Assembly (NCBI RefSeq): GCF_965363235.1
Contig: NC_134838.1
Coordinates: 3,229,001-3,293,000, forward strand
Direction: 5' to 3'
DNA: 64,000 bases
Source: Mytilus galloprovincialis
Taxonomy: Eukaryota; Mollusca; Bivalvia; Mytilida; Mytilidae
Part shown: piece by piece, positions 1 to 11,910 of the stretch
Position numbering within the stretch: position 1 is the stretch's first letter
Layout: each line of letters opens with the position of its first letter
Program-made: the position numbers and the translations under genes
The notes under the pieces: model-generated
Seen by the model: the letters and a program-made list of their open reading frames with translations, nothing else
The model's database searches: none
Told to the model about the DNA's origin: nothing

Positions 1-600
1 TTTCCGTTTGGATATTTAAATTAGATCGTTGGTTTTCCTGTTCGAATTGTGTACGCTAATAATTTTGGGGTCCTTTATATCTTGCTGTTTGGTCTGTATC
101 AAAGCCCTGTGTTAAAGGCCGTACTTTGACCTGTGTTTGTTATTATCAGGTTGAGAACAACCCTCCCTCAGACAAGAGGTCATTTTACTGATGTAGAAAA
201 GAAAATAGAAATAGTTCTTCTATACAAAACCTTTGAAAACTTAGAATTTTGTACTCAAAAAGAGGAGAGTTACATCATATTTTAAACAACTTTTTCTAAA
301 AGAGGGGTCCACTTATTTTGAATAATATGAAACTGTTAAAGTAAATGTGTTAATTTAACATGGTTAAAGTCCAGGAATATTACAAAATTCTTGGACATGT
401 TTTGACCATTGAATACCAGATAGATATATAGTTCTTTGAGAAAATATGAGCCCTTTTGTACAAACAAATATATTATAATTTATATTGATCCCTCATAAAA
501 CATGTAAAAGGGATATTTGTAACATTAAGGGGTTGCCCCAAAACTGATTATGACTTGGATGGAGAATTGTCTCATTGTCAGTCACACATACATAGACCAG
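1..600 (+). repeat. Dispersed repeat family A, copy 1, split by an insertion
   Basis: The first 140 bases match the copies at 15395-15757 and 30356-30655 (shared words GTTGGTTTTCC, AATTTTGGGG, AGGCCGTACTTT). The final block of the family, GGATGGAGAATTGTCTCATT, appears only at about 555-575. Roughly 145-548 is therefore foreign or rearranged sequence inside the copy. The window starts inside the element. Class unknown; no coding capacity seen. Confidence 0.6.
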
Positions 601-1415
601 ATTTAATTATTTCTTGGTGAACAGGGAAAAAATACTTCAGAAATTAAAGAAATGTCAAAGTACAATTGATAAATCAAATTTTAATATTGTCAAAACCTAC
701 TATTTTATGTTTACAAAATAAAATTATAATCCCTCCCCTTTACTTTTCAAGCTTTGCCTCAATAATTTGCAAATTAAATATTTTTTTTATTAAAATTTTC
801 AAATTGCTCGATCGCCCCAAATTTTGGAGTCCAAAAATCCGTAGAACAAGAAATTAAATTGGTGTGGCCTAAAGAAGCTTTAATTCTTATGATAACATTT
901 CTATGCTACAACCATGAAATGAGGAGTTCAATCCAGCCTTTTTTTCTTTTTTTTAATAAAAAAATTTAAATGTTGTCATGAAGAGTACATGCAGTCATAG
1001 AAAATGATTAGTGCTCAAGCTTGCAAGAAAATAATAAATTGTAAGAAGGATATATATTTACCAATATTCATGCAATATTCTTTTTATTGTAAAGTAAAGA
1101 TAGAAAAACTGAGTAGTCATATTTGTGTCACTGTTGACTGTACTAATTTGAAGGTTTATTTGCACTAGTTCAATACAATGCATTATTACATTCTTGATTC
1201 TGGTACTAATCTGTATGAAATATGTTGTTGCTGTACTATGAGTATAGATTCTTCCACTGCATTGAATGGGATACAATATTTCTGCTCTTGAAAAAGCTCC
1301 TTGGAGCCTTTAGTTTGATGTGTTCATTCCTGACTGTCTTGTTAAAAGAATGCCTCAGATTCTATTTGTGGCCAAAATCTTGTATTTCTTCATTTAAAAA
1401 TCTTTGAAATTTTTT
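601..1415. other. AT-rich intergenic stretch, nothing recognised
   Basis: Short open frames only, with no protein-like composition. No RNA gene or repeat family recognised. Confidence 0.5.
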
Positions 1416-1619
1416 GTACAACCGCAAAAAAATTTTGCGTTCATATAATGGTATGATGTGACGGCAATGTCGTCGTCGTCGTCGGAAGACACATTTGGCG
1501 TTCGGACAATAACTAGTTGAATTGATCTCTATGAAATTTAATAAGAAGGTTCAATACCACAAAAGGAAGGTTGGGATTGATTTTGGGGATATGGTCCCAA
1601 CCATATTTTTCTACTTTTT

Positions 1620-2395
1620 AGCTCACCTTGCCCTTTGGGCCAGGTGAGCTTTTTTTCATTACTTGGCGTTCGTCGTCCTTAAACTTCTACAGAAATCTTC
1701 TCCTCTGAAACTATTGGGCCAAATTTAACCAAACTTGGACACAATCATCATTGGGGTATTTAGTTTATAAAATGTGTCCGATGACCCAGCCAACCCACCA
1801 AGATGGCCGCAATAGCTTAAAATAGAACATAAGGGTAAAATGTAGATTTTGGCTTATATCTCTGAAACCAAAGCATTTAGAGCAAATCTGACACGGGTAA
1901 AATTGTTTATCAGGTGAAGATCTCTCTGCCCTGAAATTTTCAGATGAATCGGACAACCAGTTGTTGGGTTGCTGCCCCTGAATTAGTAATATTAAGGAAA
2001 TTTTGCTGTTTTTGGTTATTATGCTGAATATTATTATAGATAGAGATAAACTGTAAACAGCAATAATGTTTAGCAAAGTAAGATCTACAAATAAGTCAAC
2101 ATGACTAAAATGGTCAGTTGACCCTTTAAGGAGTAATTGCCCTTTATAGTCAATTTTTAACAATTTTAAGTTTGGTAAATTTTTGTAAATTTTTTCAAAA
2201 TATTTTCGTCTGTAACTAAAGGGCCAAGTTTATTATGGATAGAGAAAATTATTAGTAGCAAGAATGTTCAGTTAAGTAAGATCTACAAACACATCACCAT
2301 CACCAAAACACAATTTTGTCATGAATCCATCTTTGTTCTTTGTTTAATATGCACATAGACCAAGGTGAGCGACACAGGCTCTTAAGAGCCTCTAG
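1620..2395 (+). mobile_element. Helitron-like element family D, copy 1
   Basis: It begins AGCTCACCTTGCCC, which folds back on GGGCCAGGTGAGCT just downstream. It ends GGTGAGCGACACAG, a perfect palindrome GGCTCTTAAGAGCC, then TCTAG followed by TT. A 3' hairpin followed by CTRR (CTAG) with T next to it is the Helitron signature. It sits inside family C copy 1. The interior holds no open frame of note. It is one of the commonest repeats I know from mussel DNA; the Helitron assignment is inference. Confidence 0.6.
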
Positions 2396-4047
2396 TTTCA
2401 GTATATCAACTTGTGTTTTAGTATTTCAATTGCTTTGAAATTGTACCACAATATTTAATACCACAGGTAGAAGGTTTGGATTGCTTTTGCGGGTTATGGT
2501 TCAAAAGGTTTAGGAATTTGGGGCCAAAAAAGGGGCCCAAATAAGCATTTTTTTGTAGTTTCCAGTCAATAACTTGTGTTTAAGTGTATAAATCTCTCTG
2601 AAATTATACCACAATTTTCCTTACTCTAAAGGGATGTGAAATTTTCAGATGAATCGGACAACCAGTTGTTGGGTTGCTGCCCCTGAATTAGTAATATTAA
2701 GGAAATTTTGCTGTTTTTGGTTATTATGCTGAATATTATTATAGATAGAGATAAACTGTAAACAGCAATAATGTTTAGCAAAGTAAGATCTACAAATAAG
2801 TCAACATGACTAAAATGGTCAGTTGACCCTTTAAGGAGTAATTGCCCTTTATAGTCAATTTTTAACAATTTTAAGTTTGGTAAATTTTTGTAAATTTTTT
2901 CAAAATATTTTCGTCTGTAACTAAAGGGCCAAGTTTATTATGGATAGAGAAAATTATTAGTAGCAAGAATGTTCAGTTAAGTAAGATCTACAAACACATC
3001 ACCATCACCAAAACACAATTTTGTCATGAATCCATCTTTGTTCTTTGTTTAATATGCACATAGACCAAGGTGAGCGACACAGGCTCTTAAGAGCCTCTAG
3101 TTTCAGTATATCAACTTGTGTTTTAGTATTTCAATTGCTTTGAAATTGTACCACAATATTTAATACCACAGGTAGAAGGTTTGGATTGCTTTTGCGGGTT
3201 ATGGTTCAAAAGGTTTAGGAATTTGGGGCCAAAAAAGGGGCCCAAATAAGCATTTTTTTGTAGTTTCCAGTCAATAACTTGTGTTTAAGTGTATAAATCT
3301 CTCTGAAATTATACCACAATTTTCCTTACTCTAAAGGGATGTGAAATTTTCAGATGAATCGGACAACCAGTTGTTGGGTTGCTGCCCCTGAATTAGTAAT
3401 ATTAAGGAAATTTTGCTGTTTTTGGTTATTATGCTGAATATTATTATAGATAGAGATAAACTGTAAACAGCAATAATGTTTAGCAAAGTAAGATCTACAA
3501 ATAAGTCAACATGACTAAAATGGTCAGTTGACCCTTTAAGGAGTAATTGCCCTTTATAGTCAATTTTTAACAATTTTAAGTTTGGTAAATTTTTGTAAAT
3601 TTTTTCAAAATATTTTCGTCTGTAACTAAAGGGCCAAGTTTATTATGGATAGAGAAAATTATTAGTAGCAAGAATGTTCAGTTAAGTAAGATCTACAAAC
3701 ACATCACCATCACCAAAACACAATTTTGTCATGAATCCATCTTTGTTCTTTGTTTAATATGCACATAGACCAAGGTGAGCGACACAGGCTCTTAAGAGCC
3801 TCTAGTTTCAGTATATCAACTTGTGTTTTAGTATTTCAATTGCTTTGAAATTGTACCACAATATTTAATACCACAGGTAGAAGGTTTGGATTGCTTTTGC
3901 GGGTTATGGTTCAAAAGGTTTAGGAATTTGGGGCCAAAAAAGGGGCCCAAATAAGCATTTTTTTGTAGTTTCCAGTCAATAACTTGTGTTTAAGTGTATA
4001 AATCTCTCTGAAATTATACCACAATTTTCCTTACTCTAAAGGGATGT
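1933..4047. repeat. Three head-to-tail copies of a 705-bp segment
   Basis: Copies at about 1933-2637, 2638-3342 and 3343-4047 read as identical. Each holds the 3' half of the family D element (ends at 2395, 3100 and 3805) plus about 240 bp of the family C sequence it had inserted into. The repeated unit crosses the transposon border, so this is a local segmental triplication after insertion, not three insertions. Identity between copies implies it is recent or an assembly duplication. Confidence 0.9.
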
Positions 4048-4132
4048 GTATGGCTAAAATCATTCAGCAATTAGGGGCAAAAAGGGGTAAAACAAGGGTT
4101 TTTCTGGTTAAAGAACAATTTAGTCAACTTTA

Positions 4133-4212
4133 AAGCAGTGTAAGGGAGGTAAGGCAATTCCATTTAAAGAATACTGTTATATATATGTTTGCTTACCTCC
4201 CTTACACTGCTT
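4133..4212. repeat. Perfect 21-bp inverted repeat with a 38-nt loop
   Basis: The arms are 4133-4153 and 4192-4212 (AAGCAGTGTAAGGGAGGTAA and its complement). With one bulged base the stem extends by about 3 more pairs. Transcribed, it would give an 80-nt hairpin of miRNA-precursor size. It may equally be a small MITE or the internal hairpin of family C. No expression evidence. Confidence 0.8.
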
Positions 4213-4604
4213 GAAAAAAACGATGATTGTCTTGAGATGATTAGCTGTAAATTGATATTTAGACATGTTAGATGTAACTATTAATTAATATTAATTTTAA
4301 CCATGACTGTATGTCATTTTATATTTTGATATTTTATGATGTATTAAAACAAGTAGTTATTGTTGCAAACTCTTTTTGAGGTAATTAATATTCAACAGCA
4401 TAGTCTATTGCTCAAACGCAATAATTTTTTTTTAGTTCATTAGACCACATTCATTCTGTGTCAGAAACATATGCTGTGTCAACTATTTAATCACAATCCA
4501 AATTCAGAGCTGTATCAAGCTTGAATGTTGTGTCCATACTTACCCAAACTGTTCAGGGTTTGACCTCTGCGGTCGTATAAAGCTGCGCCCTGGGGAGCAT
4601 CTGG

Positions 4605-5930
4605 TTAATAGTTATAAATGATTAAATTTTATATAATAAATTTATTAGCCAAAGAAGTAGTTTAACAGCATTATGTACTTGAAGAAAACTTTATAGAAAT
4701 TACTAGTTCAAATAATTATGACATCTGGAAAGGCTATTTAATTTTTTTTGCTTTGACGCCTTTCTGGTACAGACTAAGAAATGACCAATAATGCATATAA
4801 TATTCTTTAAGAAGTCAAATTCATATAAAGGCAGCCATGGTTACAAATTTTATAATCAGAGCTTTGAAATTCTATAGCTTTAATTTATGATGATAGCACT
4901 TTTAAAAGGTGATAAAATTAATGTGATTAGATATCTTGATTAGACCATTTAGTTTCTGAATAATGATCAAAATTCCTATCAATGAATTTGCATCTACATG
5001 GATGTTTTAATGACCTTGACCGCAACCATAAAGGTCTTGCACATTTGGCAATTAACGTATGAATTATGTCATCCAGTATGTTTCAAAAGTAAAAATTCTC
5101 TAAAAATGAAATTTCATATGGGCATTAATAGCAAAATATCATTTGAGAACAGATTGGAAGTAAAAGGATTCACAAACTTATATTGATTTCTTTTCTCTTT
5201 TTCTCAAAAAATGTATCACACTTTTGTTTGTTTAAATTGTACATACACATTGTATAACCTTATTAAAACCTCTTTTTATAGTTTCATAGTGCTAATTTTA
5301 TATGAGAAACGAAAAAGGTACAAATTTATTGCCAAAAAAAGGGTATGTCTTATACTAGAACAGAATTACTTCTTGCAACTGTGGTCAAATTTAATTGGCT
5401 AACATGATGGACCTTTTTTTTTTTGGTTACATCTTAACCAGTTAGGTTTTATAAACTTTTTAGGAGGTCCAAATGAAGTCTGTTCTGTACTTAACTTCTT
5501 GCCTGTGATCACAGTTTTTTTTACATAGGTATGTCCTTCAATCTGCTAAAATTCTATTCGTATTTACTTTTTGGTCTTGGAAAACTATTATGCCTTATAG
5601 ATTTTATGAAGGGACCTTCAAATATTGAATTTATTCAGGGTTAGTAGTTACGCATTATAAACTTTTGTATATATTTAGTGTATTTAAGTTAAGTGATGTT
5701 TATATATCTTTTAAAATGAATTTATTGCAGCATTTTGTATGTAGTTATTTTTTTGCAAAATTTATATTCATAGAGTTTAATGACAAAATTTTGTTATCAG
5801 AATCTGAATCTAAAAATCATTTGATTCATGTTAAGATTGTGTAGAGCAAACCCTATTTTCAATTAATGTCTTACTAAGACAAAACTTAGGCCATTTTGTC
5901 AGCAAATAATAGTGTTTCAAAGCTTTATAT
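4605..5930. other. AT-rich intergenic stretch, nothing recognised
   Basis: Unique-looking sequence. The open frames at 4998-5186 and 5211-5402 have no protein-like features. Confidence 0.5.
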
Positions 5931-6201
5931 TTACAGCCGATTGCATTGAGTGTGTAGGTAAAAGTATTATCTTTGGTTAACTTGCTTGTTAGCTGAACCT
6001 TGAAGTCATAATTAAGTTAGGTAACTCTCATCCTCTAAGAGTATACTAGTCTGACAGATAACCAATAATCTGTCTGTAGGACTAGACTACTTCGAAAGGC
6101 ATATAGTTTACCTTACCTAATAATGACTTTACTATTCAGCTATCAAGCAAGCTAGCCAAAGATATAACCTTTACCCACACACTCAATGCAATTGGATGTA
6201 A
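5931..6201. mobile_element. Palindromic MITE (family M1), copy 1
   Basis: The termini are TTACAGCCGATTGCATTGAG on the left and the imperfect complement (CTCAATGCAATTGGATGTAA) on the right, and most of the 271 bp folds back on itself. Ends of the form TA-CAG...CTG-TA fit a Tc1/mariner-type MITE with a TA duplication. A second copy lies at 19692-19960. No coding capacity. Confidence 0.75.
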
Positions 6202-6271
6202 GAAATAAGAAAAGCTTTACATTGTATATTTAATATGTACCTTTTAAGATTCCATCAATCTATGTCCACAT

Positions 6272-6436
6272 TACCTCAGTGGCCAGGTGGTCTAAGTAGT
6301 CAGAACTAATGTATCACTAGCCTGTCAGTACTGACAACTGTTTATAGCTTGAATCTGGTACCTGGTAGGTACATTTGACTGCCACAAAAAGCACTATAAT
6401 GCTGAAAGTGGTGTTAAAACACCAATCAATCAGTCC
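6272..6436 (+). mobile_element. tRNA-derived SINE
   Basis: An A-box-like TGGCCAGGTGGTCTAAG lies at the head and the 3' end is GTTAAAACACCAATCAATCA, a short simple-repeat tail. That layout (tRNA-related head, unrelated body, short repeated tail) is that of a mollusc SINE such as the V-SINE/RUDI or BivaMD groups, but I cannot say which. The B box is degraded. Confidence 0.55.
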
Positions 6437-6469
6437 AATATATCACTTTAAAATACTTTGATTTCCTGT

Positions 6470-7607
6470 TATACGACCGCAAAAATTGAAAATTTTTTGG
6501 TCGTATATTGGTATGATGTTAGCGTCAGAAGTCATTTGGTTTTTGCACTATAACTTTAGTATAGGTAAATAGAAATATTTGAAATTTAAACACAAGGTTT
6601 ATGACCATAAAAGGAAGGTTGGGATTTATTTAGGGAGTTTTGGTGCCAACAGTTTAGGAATTAGGGGCCAAAAAGGGCCCCAAAAAGCATTTTTCTTGGT
6701 TTTTCGCTCAATAACTTTAGTAGAAGTGTTCAGAAATGTATGAAATTTTGACATAAGGTTTATGACCACAAAAGGAAGGTTGGGATTGATTTTGGGAGTT
6801 TTGGTTGCAACAGTTTAGGAATTAGGGTCCAAAACAAAGTCCCAAATAAGCATTTTTCTTGGTTTTTGCACAATAACTTTATTATAAGTAAATAGACTAG
6901 TATATATTTGTTTAGGGGCCAGCTGAGGGACGCCTCCGGGTGCGGGAATTTCTCGCTACATTGAAGACCTGTTGGTGACCCTCTGCTGTTGTTTTTTGTT
7001 TTTTATTTGGTCGGGTTGTTGTCTCTTTGACACATTCCCCATTTCCATTCTCAATTTTAGATATCTATGAAATTTTAACACAAGGTTTATGACCACAAAA
7101 GCAAGGTTGGGATTGATTTTGGGAGTTTTGGTCCCAACAGTATAGGAGTTAGGGGCCAAAAAAGGGGCCAAAATTAAACTGTTTGATTTCATCAAAAAAT
7201 GAATTATTGGGGTTCTTTGATTTGCCAAATCTAACCATGTATTTAGATTCTTTATTTTTGATCCTGTTTTCAAATTGGTCTACATAAAGGTCCAAAGGGT
7301 CCAAAATTAAACTAGTTTGATAAAAATTGAATTCTTGGGGTTCTATGATATGCTGAATCAAACCATGTATTTAGATTTTGGATATTGGACCATAATAGGT
7401 AAATGTCCAATTTAAAATTTTTAAGTTTTTAAGTATAAGTTCTTAGACCACATTCATTCTTTGTCAGAAACCTATGTTGTGTCAACTATTTAATCACAAT
7501 CCAAATTCAGAGCTGTATCAAGCTTAGATGTTGTGTCCATACTTACCCCAACAGTTCAAGGTTCGACCTCTGTGGTCGTATAAAGCTGCGCCCTGCAGAG
7601 CATCTGG
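6470..7607 (+). mobile_element. Helitron-like element family C, copy 2, interrupted
   Basis: The 5' end ATACGACCGCAAAAATTG pairs with TTTTTTGGTCGTAT as a terminal hairpin. The 3' end is GTGGTCGTATAAAGCTGCGC...CATCTGG followed by TT. The interior has repeated blocks GGAAGGTTGGGATT and CAATAACTTTA. It is interrupted by a family B fragment at 6914-7062. Non-autonomous. Confidence 0.65.
6914..7062 (-). mobile_element. Family B repeat, short terminal fragment
   Basis: The reverse complement matches the start of the family B copy at 24712: GGAAATGGGGAATG, CAACAACCCGACC, TCTTCAATGTAGCGAGAA and CCAGCTG. Only the first 150 bp of the family is present, inserted in family C copy 2. Where the fragment ends, family C resumes with ATCTATGAAATTTT. 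Confidence 0.75.
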
Positions 7608-8000
7608 TTCATAATTAATTTGATTCCATTAAAACATTTTATCCTTTGTGTCCATGTGCATGACGGTGTTTGGTTCCATCTTGCAGTCAAACACAGCTGA
7701 TATATGGGAATCATCTTGGCTTACAACCATCACATTTTGTGTGTAGTGTATCTAAGATAACTATATACCAGAGCTCTCAAAATATCTTTTCCCCTGGTTT
7801 TCATTCAAGAAAATTTGTTGGTCCTCACTATTATTTCAATTTCAAAATACTCAAAATGTGTTTGTCCTCGTAAAATGTTGGTTGTCAAAACCTACTAACC
7901 ACCACTTTTGAAGAATTTTGATATGCTGTAGATGACAGGTTTGTGACCCTGTTGTCAAGATCTTGATTCACTTTTCTCTCAGTCATTATGCAAAATAGGA
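7608..8000. other. Intergenic, nothing recognised
   Basis: No repeat family or coding signal seen between the family C end and the minisatellite. Confidence 0.5.
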
Positions 8001-8532
8001 TCATGTTAACTAGTATATGGATGAATCTTTTAAACTAGTATATGGATGAATCTTGTAAACTAATATATGGATGAATCTTGTAAACTAGTATATGGATGAA
8101 TCTTGTAAACTAATATATGGATGAATCTTGTAAACTAGTATATGGATGAATCATGTAAACTAATATATGGATGAATCTTGTAAACTAGTATATGGATGAA
8201 TCATGTAAACTAATATATGGATGAATCTTGTAAACTAGTATATGGATGAATCTTGTAAACTAGTATATGGATGAATCTTGTAAACTAGTATATGGATGAA
8301 CCTTGTAAACTAGTATATGGATGAGTCATGTAAACTAGTATATGGATGAATCATGTAAACTAGTATATGGATGAATCTTGTAAACTAGTATATGGATGAA
8401 TCTTGTAAACTAATATATGGATGAATCATGTAAACTAATATATGGATGAACCTTGTAAACTAGTATATGGATGAATCTTGTAAACTAGTATATGGATGAA
8501 TCATGTAAACTAGTATATGGATGAATCTTGTA
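8001..8532. repeat. 25-bp minisatellite, about 21 copies
   Basis: The unit is ACTAGTATATGGATGAATC followed by TTGTAA. Units differ at two main sites: ACTAGT versus ACTAAT, and CTTG versus CATG. Units 2 to 9 alternate AG/AA, giving a local 50-bp higher-order period. Non-coding. Confidence 0.95.
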
Positions 8533-9598
8533 CATCATATTTAGATTATGAAAACTAGTTTTCTTTTCATATGAGACCTATCCACAAGTTTGATTTTGAT
8601 TTATTTATTTGTTAAGTTTAACACTGAAATTTGTGTTGAACCCATAAGATTCAGGCAAGCAGTTACACATAAAAAAAGTCACAAATCAACAGTTTAAATG
8701 ACTTTTGTATTTTGGTATGGATGTTTCCTTACCTGTCTCTTTATAATTTATTCTTGGATTTGGTGATGTCTAGATATGGTTTGCTTTAAGATGGGAGTGC
8801 TGCAGGTGATTTCAGTCTTGATTGTGTACACAGCAGCATTTTCAATGGAGGATATCAATTTTTTGTAATTAGTTACTTTTGTTTTCAACCAGTTTTCTGT
8901 GGTCTTCCAAGGTTTCTGGAATTTTTATGTGCAGATAAAGATTTGCACCACTTTTTGTGAACATATATTTTTAGAAATTTTGTAAGTTTCAAACCTTGTT
9001 TTTCATACTTTTGAGAATTTCTAGAACATATAGGAAGATGAGGAGCAGCAATTTTGGTGCTTTGGCTTTGTGTTGGGTTTATTAAGAACATATATAAAAG
9101 TAATGAAGAGGATGTTGGCTATTACATACCAGGACATTTTGCAGTGTCATGAATAAATATTAAATATCCTTTTTATTTGAATTGCCTTTCTATATTTTCA
9201 ACTAAAGGTTCCTGTAAGTATATGAAATAGATATGTTATTACTATTTATATTATTTCAAATTACAAACTGTAAGCTTTCCATTCCCTCTATTAGAGTCTT
9301 TCCAGTTTTCATAAAGACAAATTTCTGGCTACATTCTTTTTTCTATTTATCAGATTGTTATAAAGCAAAACAGATGAAAAAGAATATAGAAGTCCAATGA
9401 TTATATTTTCATACTTCATAAAGTAGGTCGATTTTTCAATGAAAAATGTTCATTTTTGATTTGATTCAAATCATATATATTTTTGTACAGATACATTTAT
9501 GTATAAAATATTGATCAAGATTCACATTTTGTATTCACTTTCTGTACGTCTGTATTGAAGTCAGAAAAGGTATAATAAACTGAATATTAGAAAATAAT
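8533..9598. other. AT-rich intergenic stretch, nothing recognised
   Basis: No supported gene, repeat family or RNA. Confidence 0.5.
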
Positions 9599-9686
9599 CT
9601 ATATATTATTTATTTTCTATAGCAGGAAACTTCTTGGTCTTTCTATATATTATTTATTTTCTATAGCAGGAAACTTCTTGGTCTTC
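9599..9686. repeat. 44-bp tandem duplication
   Basis: Two adjacent, apparently identical copies of a segment containing CTATAGCAGGAAACTTCTTG (9599-9642 and 9643-9686). Confidence 0.9.
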
Positions 9687-9811
9687 CACTTAATTACTGA
9701 CTCTCAGAATGTTACAATTATCTTATATTTACAAATGTATGTTCTTGGACAGAGTATGATCTGTTGACATATGTTATATGTTCATTGTTTCTTTTGTAAG
9801 CAATGTTAAAG

Positions 9812-9880
9812 ATAAAAATAAAAGGAATGTGGTATGATTGCTGATGAGACCACTCTCCACCAGACCAAATAACAGTCTTC
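9812..9880 (-). repeat. Dispersed repeat family A, short fragment
   Basis: GGTATGATTGCTGATGAGAC and CTCTCCACCAGACCAAAT match the minus-orientation end of family A seen at 13583. The rest of 9687-10105 shows nothing recognisable. Confidence 0.55.
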
Positions 9881-10152
9881 ATTGGGTCATGTTCCCTTAA
9901 TGAATTTAAATGAAATTTTAGCTGTATTATTTGTTTCAAAGGTGTATGAAAACAAATTTGATTAGCCAACCTAGGCTAGTTTTTTCATGCATTAGGCTGT
10001 TGGTGGTTTTCCCATTTCAATCTTTTAACATTTTGTCATGTCGTGGTCTGTTATAGTTAACTATGCTTTATGGATTATGTTCATTGATTTTAGCCAAGCT
10101 TAGTTAAAGTGGGCCTAGAAAGGCCAATGATCGTCCGTTGTCGTCCGTTTAT

Positions 10153-10250
10153 GGGCCTGGATGGCCAAGTGGTCTAAATAGTTCTACTACTATAATAACA
10201 CTACGATTATGTGTTCGAACCGCTCCTTTGTGGGTGCACTCGACTACCAT
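10153..10250 (+). mobile_element. tRNA-like SINE head
   Basis: GGATGGCCAAGTGGTCTAAA resembles an A box and GTGTTCGAACCGC a B box 46 bp on, the spacing of a tRNA-derived Pol III promoter. It does not fold into a complete tRNA, so it is a SINE head and not a tRNA gene. A hairpin with arms CCTGCAAC/GTTGCAG follows at about 10280-10310. Confidence 0.5.
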
Positions 10251-11732
10251 TTTAATTGACTAGGATTGTCAGTTTTTGTCGAACCTGCAACTTTTGTTGC
10301 AGAAAGCTCGACATAGGGATAGTGATCCAGCGGCGGCATTAGCTTACTTCTTAAAAGCTTTATATTTTAGAAGGTGGGAGATCTGGATGCTTCATACTTT
10401 GTATATGGATGCCTCATGTTACAAAGTTTCCGTCAGTCACATGTCCAATGTCCTTGACCTCATTTTCATGGTTCAGTGACTACTTGAAAAAAAAGTTTTA
10501 ATTTTTGTCATGTTAATTTCTCTCTTCTATTGAGTAATAGGATAACTATATTTGGTATGTGTGTACCTTCCAAGGTCCTCATGCCCGTCAGACAGTTTTC
10601 ACTTGACCTTGACCTCATTTCATGGATCAGTGAACAAGATTAAGTTTTGGTGGTCAAGTCCATATCTCAGATACTATAAGCAATAGGTCTAGTATATTCC
10701 GTGTATGGAAGCACTGTAAGGTGTACATGTCCAACTGGCAGGTGTCATCTGACCTTGACCTCATTTTCATGGTTCAGTGGTTATAGTTAATTTTTTGTAT
10801 TTTGGTCTGTTTTTCTCATACTGTATGCAATAGGTCTACTATAATTGGTGTATGGAATGATTGTAAGGTGTACATGTCTAGCTGGCAGGTGTCATCTGAC
10901 CTTGAACTCATTTTCATGGTTCAGTGGTCAAAGTTAAGATTTTGAGTTTTGGTCTTTTTATACAACCGCAAAAATTGAAAATTTTTTGGTCATATATTGG
11001 TATCACGTTGGCGTCGTCGTCGTCGGAATACTTTTGATTTTCGCACTATAACTTGAGTTTAAGTAAATAGAAATCTATGAAATTTAAACACAAGGTTTAG
11101 GACAACAAAAGGAAGGTTGGGATTGATTTTGGAAGTTTTGGTCCCAACAGTTTAGGAATAAGGGGCCAAAAAAGGCCCAAATAAGCATTTTCTTGGTTTT
11201 TGCACCATAACTTTAGTATAAGTAAATAGAAATCTATGAAATTTGAACACAAGGTTTATGAACACAAAAGGAAGGTTGGGATTGGTTTTGGGAGTTTTGG
11301 TTCCAACAGTTTAGGAAAAAGGGGCCCAAAGGGTCCAAAATTAAACTTAGTTTGATTTTAACAAAAATTGAATCCTTGGGGTTCTTTGATATGCTGAATC
11401 TAAAAATGTACTTAGATTTTTTATTATTGGCCCAGTTTTCAAGTTGGTCCTAATCGGGGTCCAAAATTAAACTTTGTTTGATTTCATCAAAAATTGAATA
11501 GATAGGATTCTTTGATATGCCAAATCTAACTGTGTTTGTAGATTCTTAATTTTTGGTCCTGTTTTCAAATTGGTCTACATTAAAGTCCAAAGGGTCCAAA
11601 ATTAAACTAAGTTTGATTTTAACAAAAATTGAATTCTTGGGCTTCTTTGATATGCTGAATCTAAACATGTAATTAGATTTTTGATTATGGGCCCAGTTTT
11701 CAAGTTGGTCCAAATCAGGATCCAAAATTATT

Positions 11733-11910
11733 ATATTAAGTATTGTGCAATAGCAAGAAATTTTCAATTGCACAGTATTCAGCAATAGCAAGAAATCTTC
11801 AATTGCACAGTATTGTGTAATAACAAGTATTTTCAATTGCACAGTATTGTGTAATAGCAAGAAATATCTAATTGCACAATATTGCGCAACAGCAAGAAAT
11901 TTTCAATTGG
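11733..11910. repeat. 35-bp minisatellite inside family C copy 3
   Basis: About five copies of a unit containing AATAGCAAGAAATTTTCAAT followed by TGCACAGTATTG. Copies diverge by a few bases. Internal minisatellites are common in bivalve Helentron-like elements. Confidence 0.85.

Larger units (their letters stand above)
1416..4604 (+). mobile_element. Helitron-like element family C, copy 1, interrupted
   Basis: The 5' end carries ACAACCGCAAAA followed by an AT-rich stretch and a GTCGTCGTCGTCGG run. The 3' end carries GCGGTCGTATAAAGCTGCGC, a short hairpin and the terminal tetranucleotide CTGG followed by T. The start (A/G)ACCGC and the end GCGGTCGT are inverted, as in the subterminal repeats of Helitron2/Helentron-type elements, and CTGG fits the Helitron 3' rule CTRR|T. 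The copy is swollen by a family D element and its 705-bp triplication (1620-4047). No Rep/helicase sequence, so non-autonomous. The class is inferred from the ends only. Confidence 0.6.

Noticed and set aside
1765-2163. 132-codon frame in family D, with 80-codon versions in the triplicated copies
   Set aside because: It is an open stretch of non-coding Helitron-like sequence; its repetition is explained by the 705-bp triplication.
6956-7361. Overlapping 105- and 70-codon frames
   Set aside because: They lie across the border of a family B fragment and a family C element; composition is that of the repeats.
8001-8532. CRISPR-like array
   Set aside because: Units are contiguous with no spacers and the sequence is animal; it is a minisatellite.
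10153-10250. Possible tRNA gene
   Set aside because: The A and B boxes are present but acceptor and anticodon stems do not form; better explained as a SINE head.
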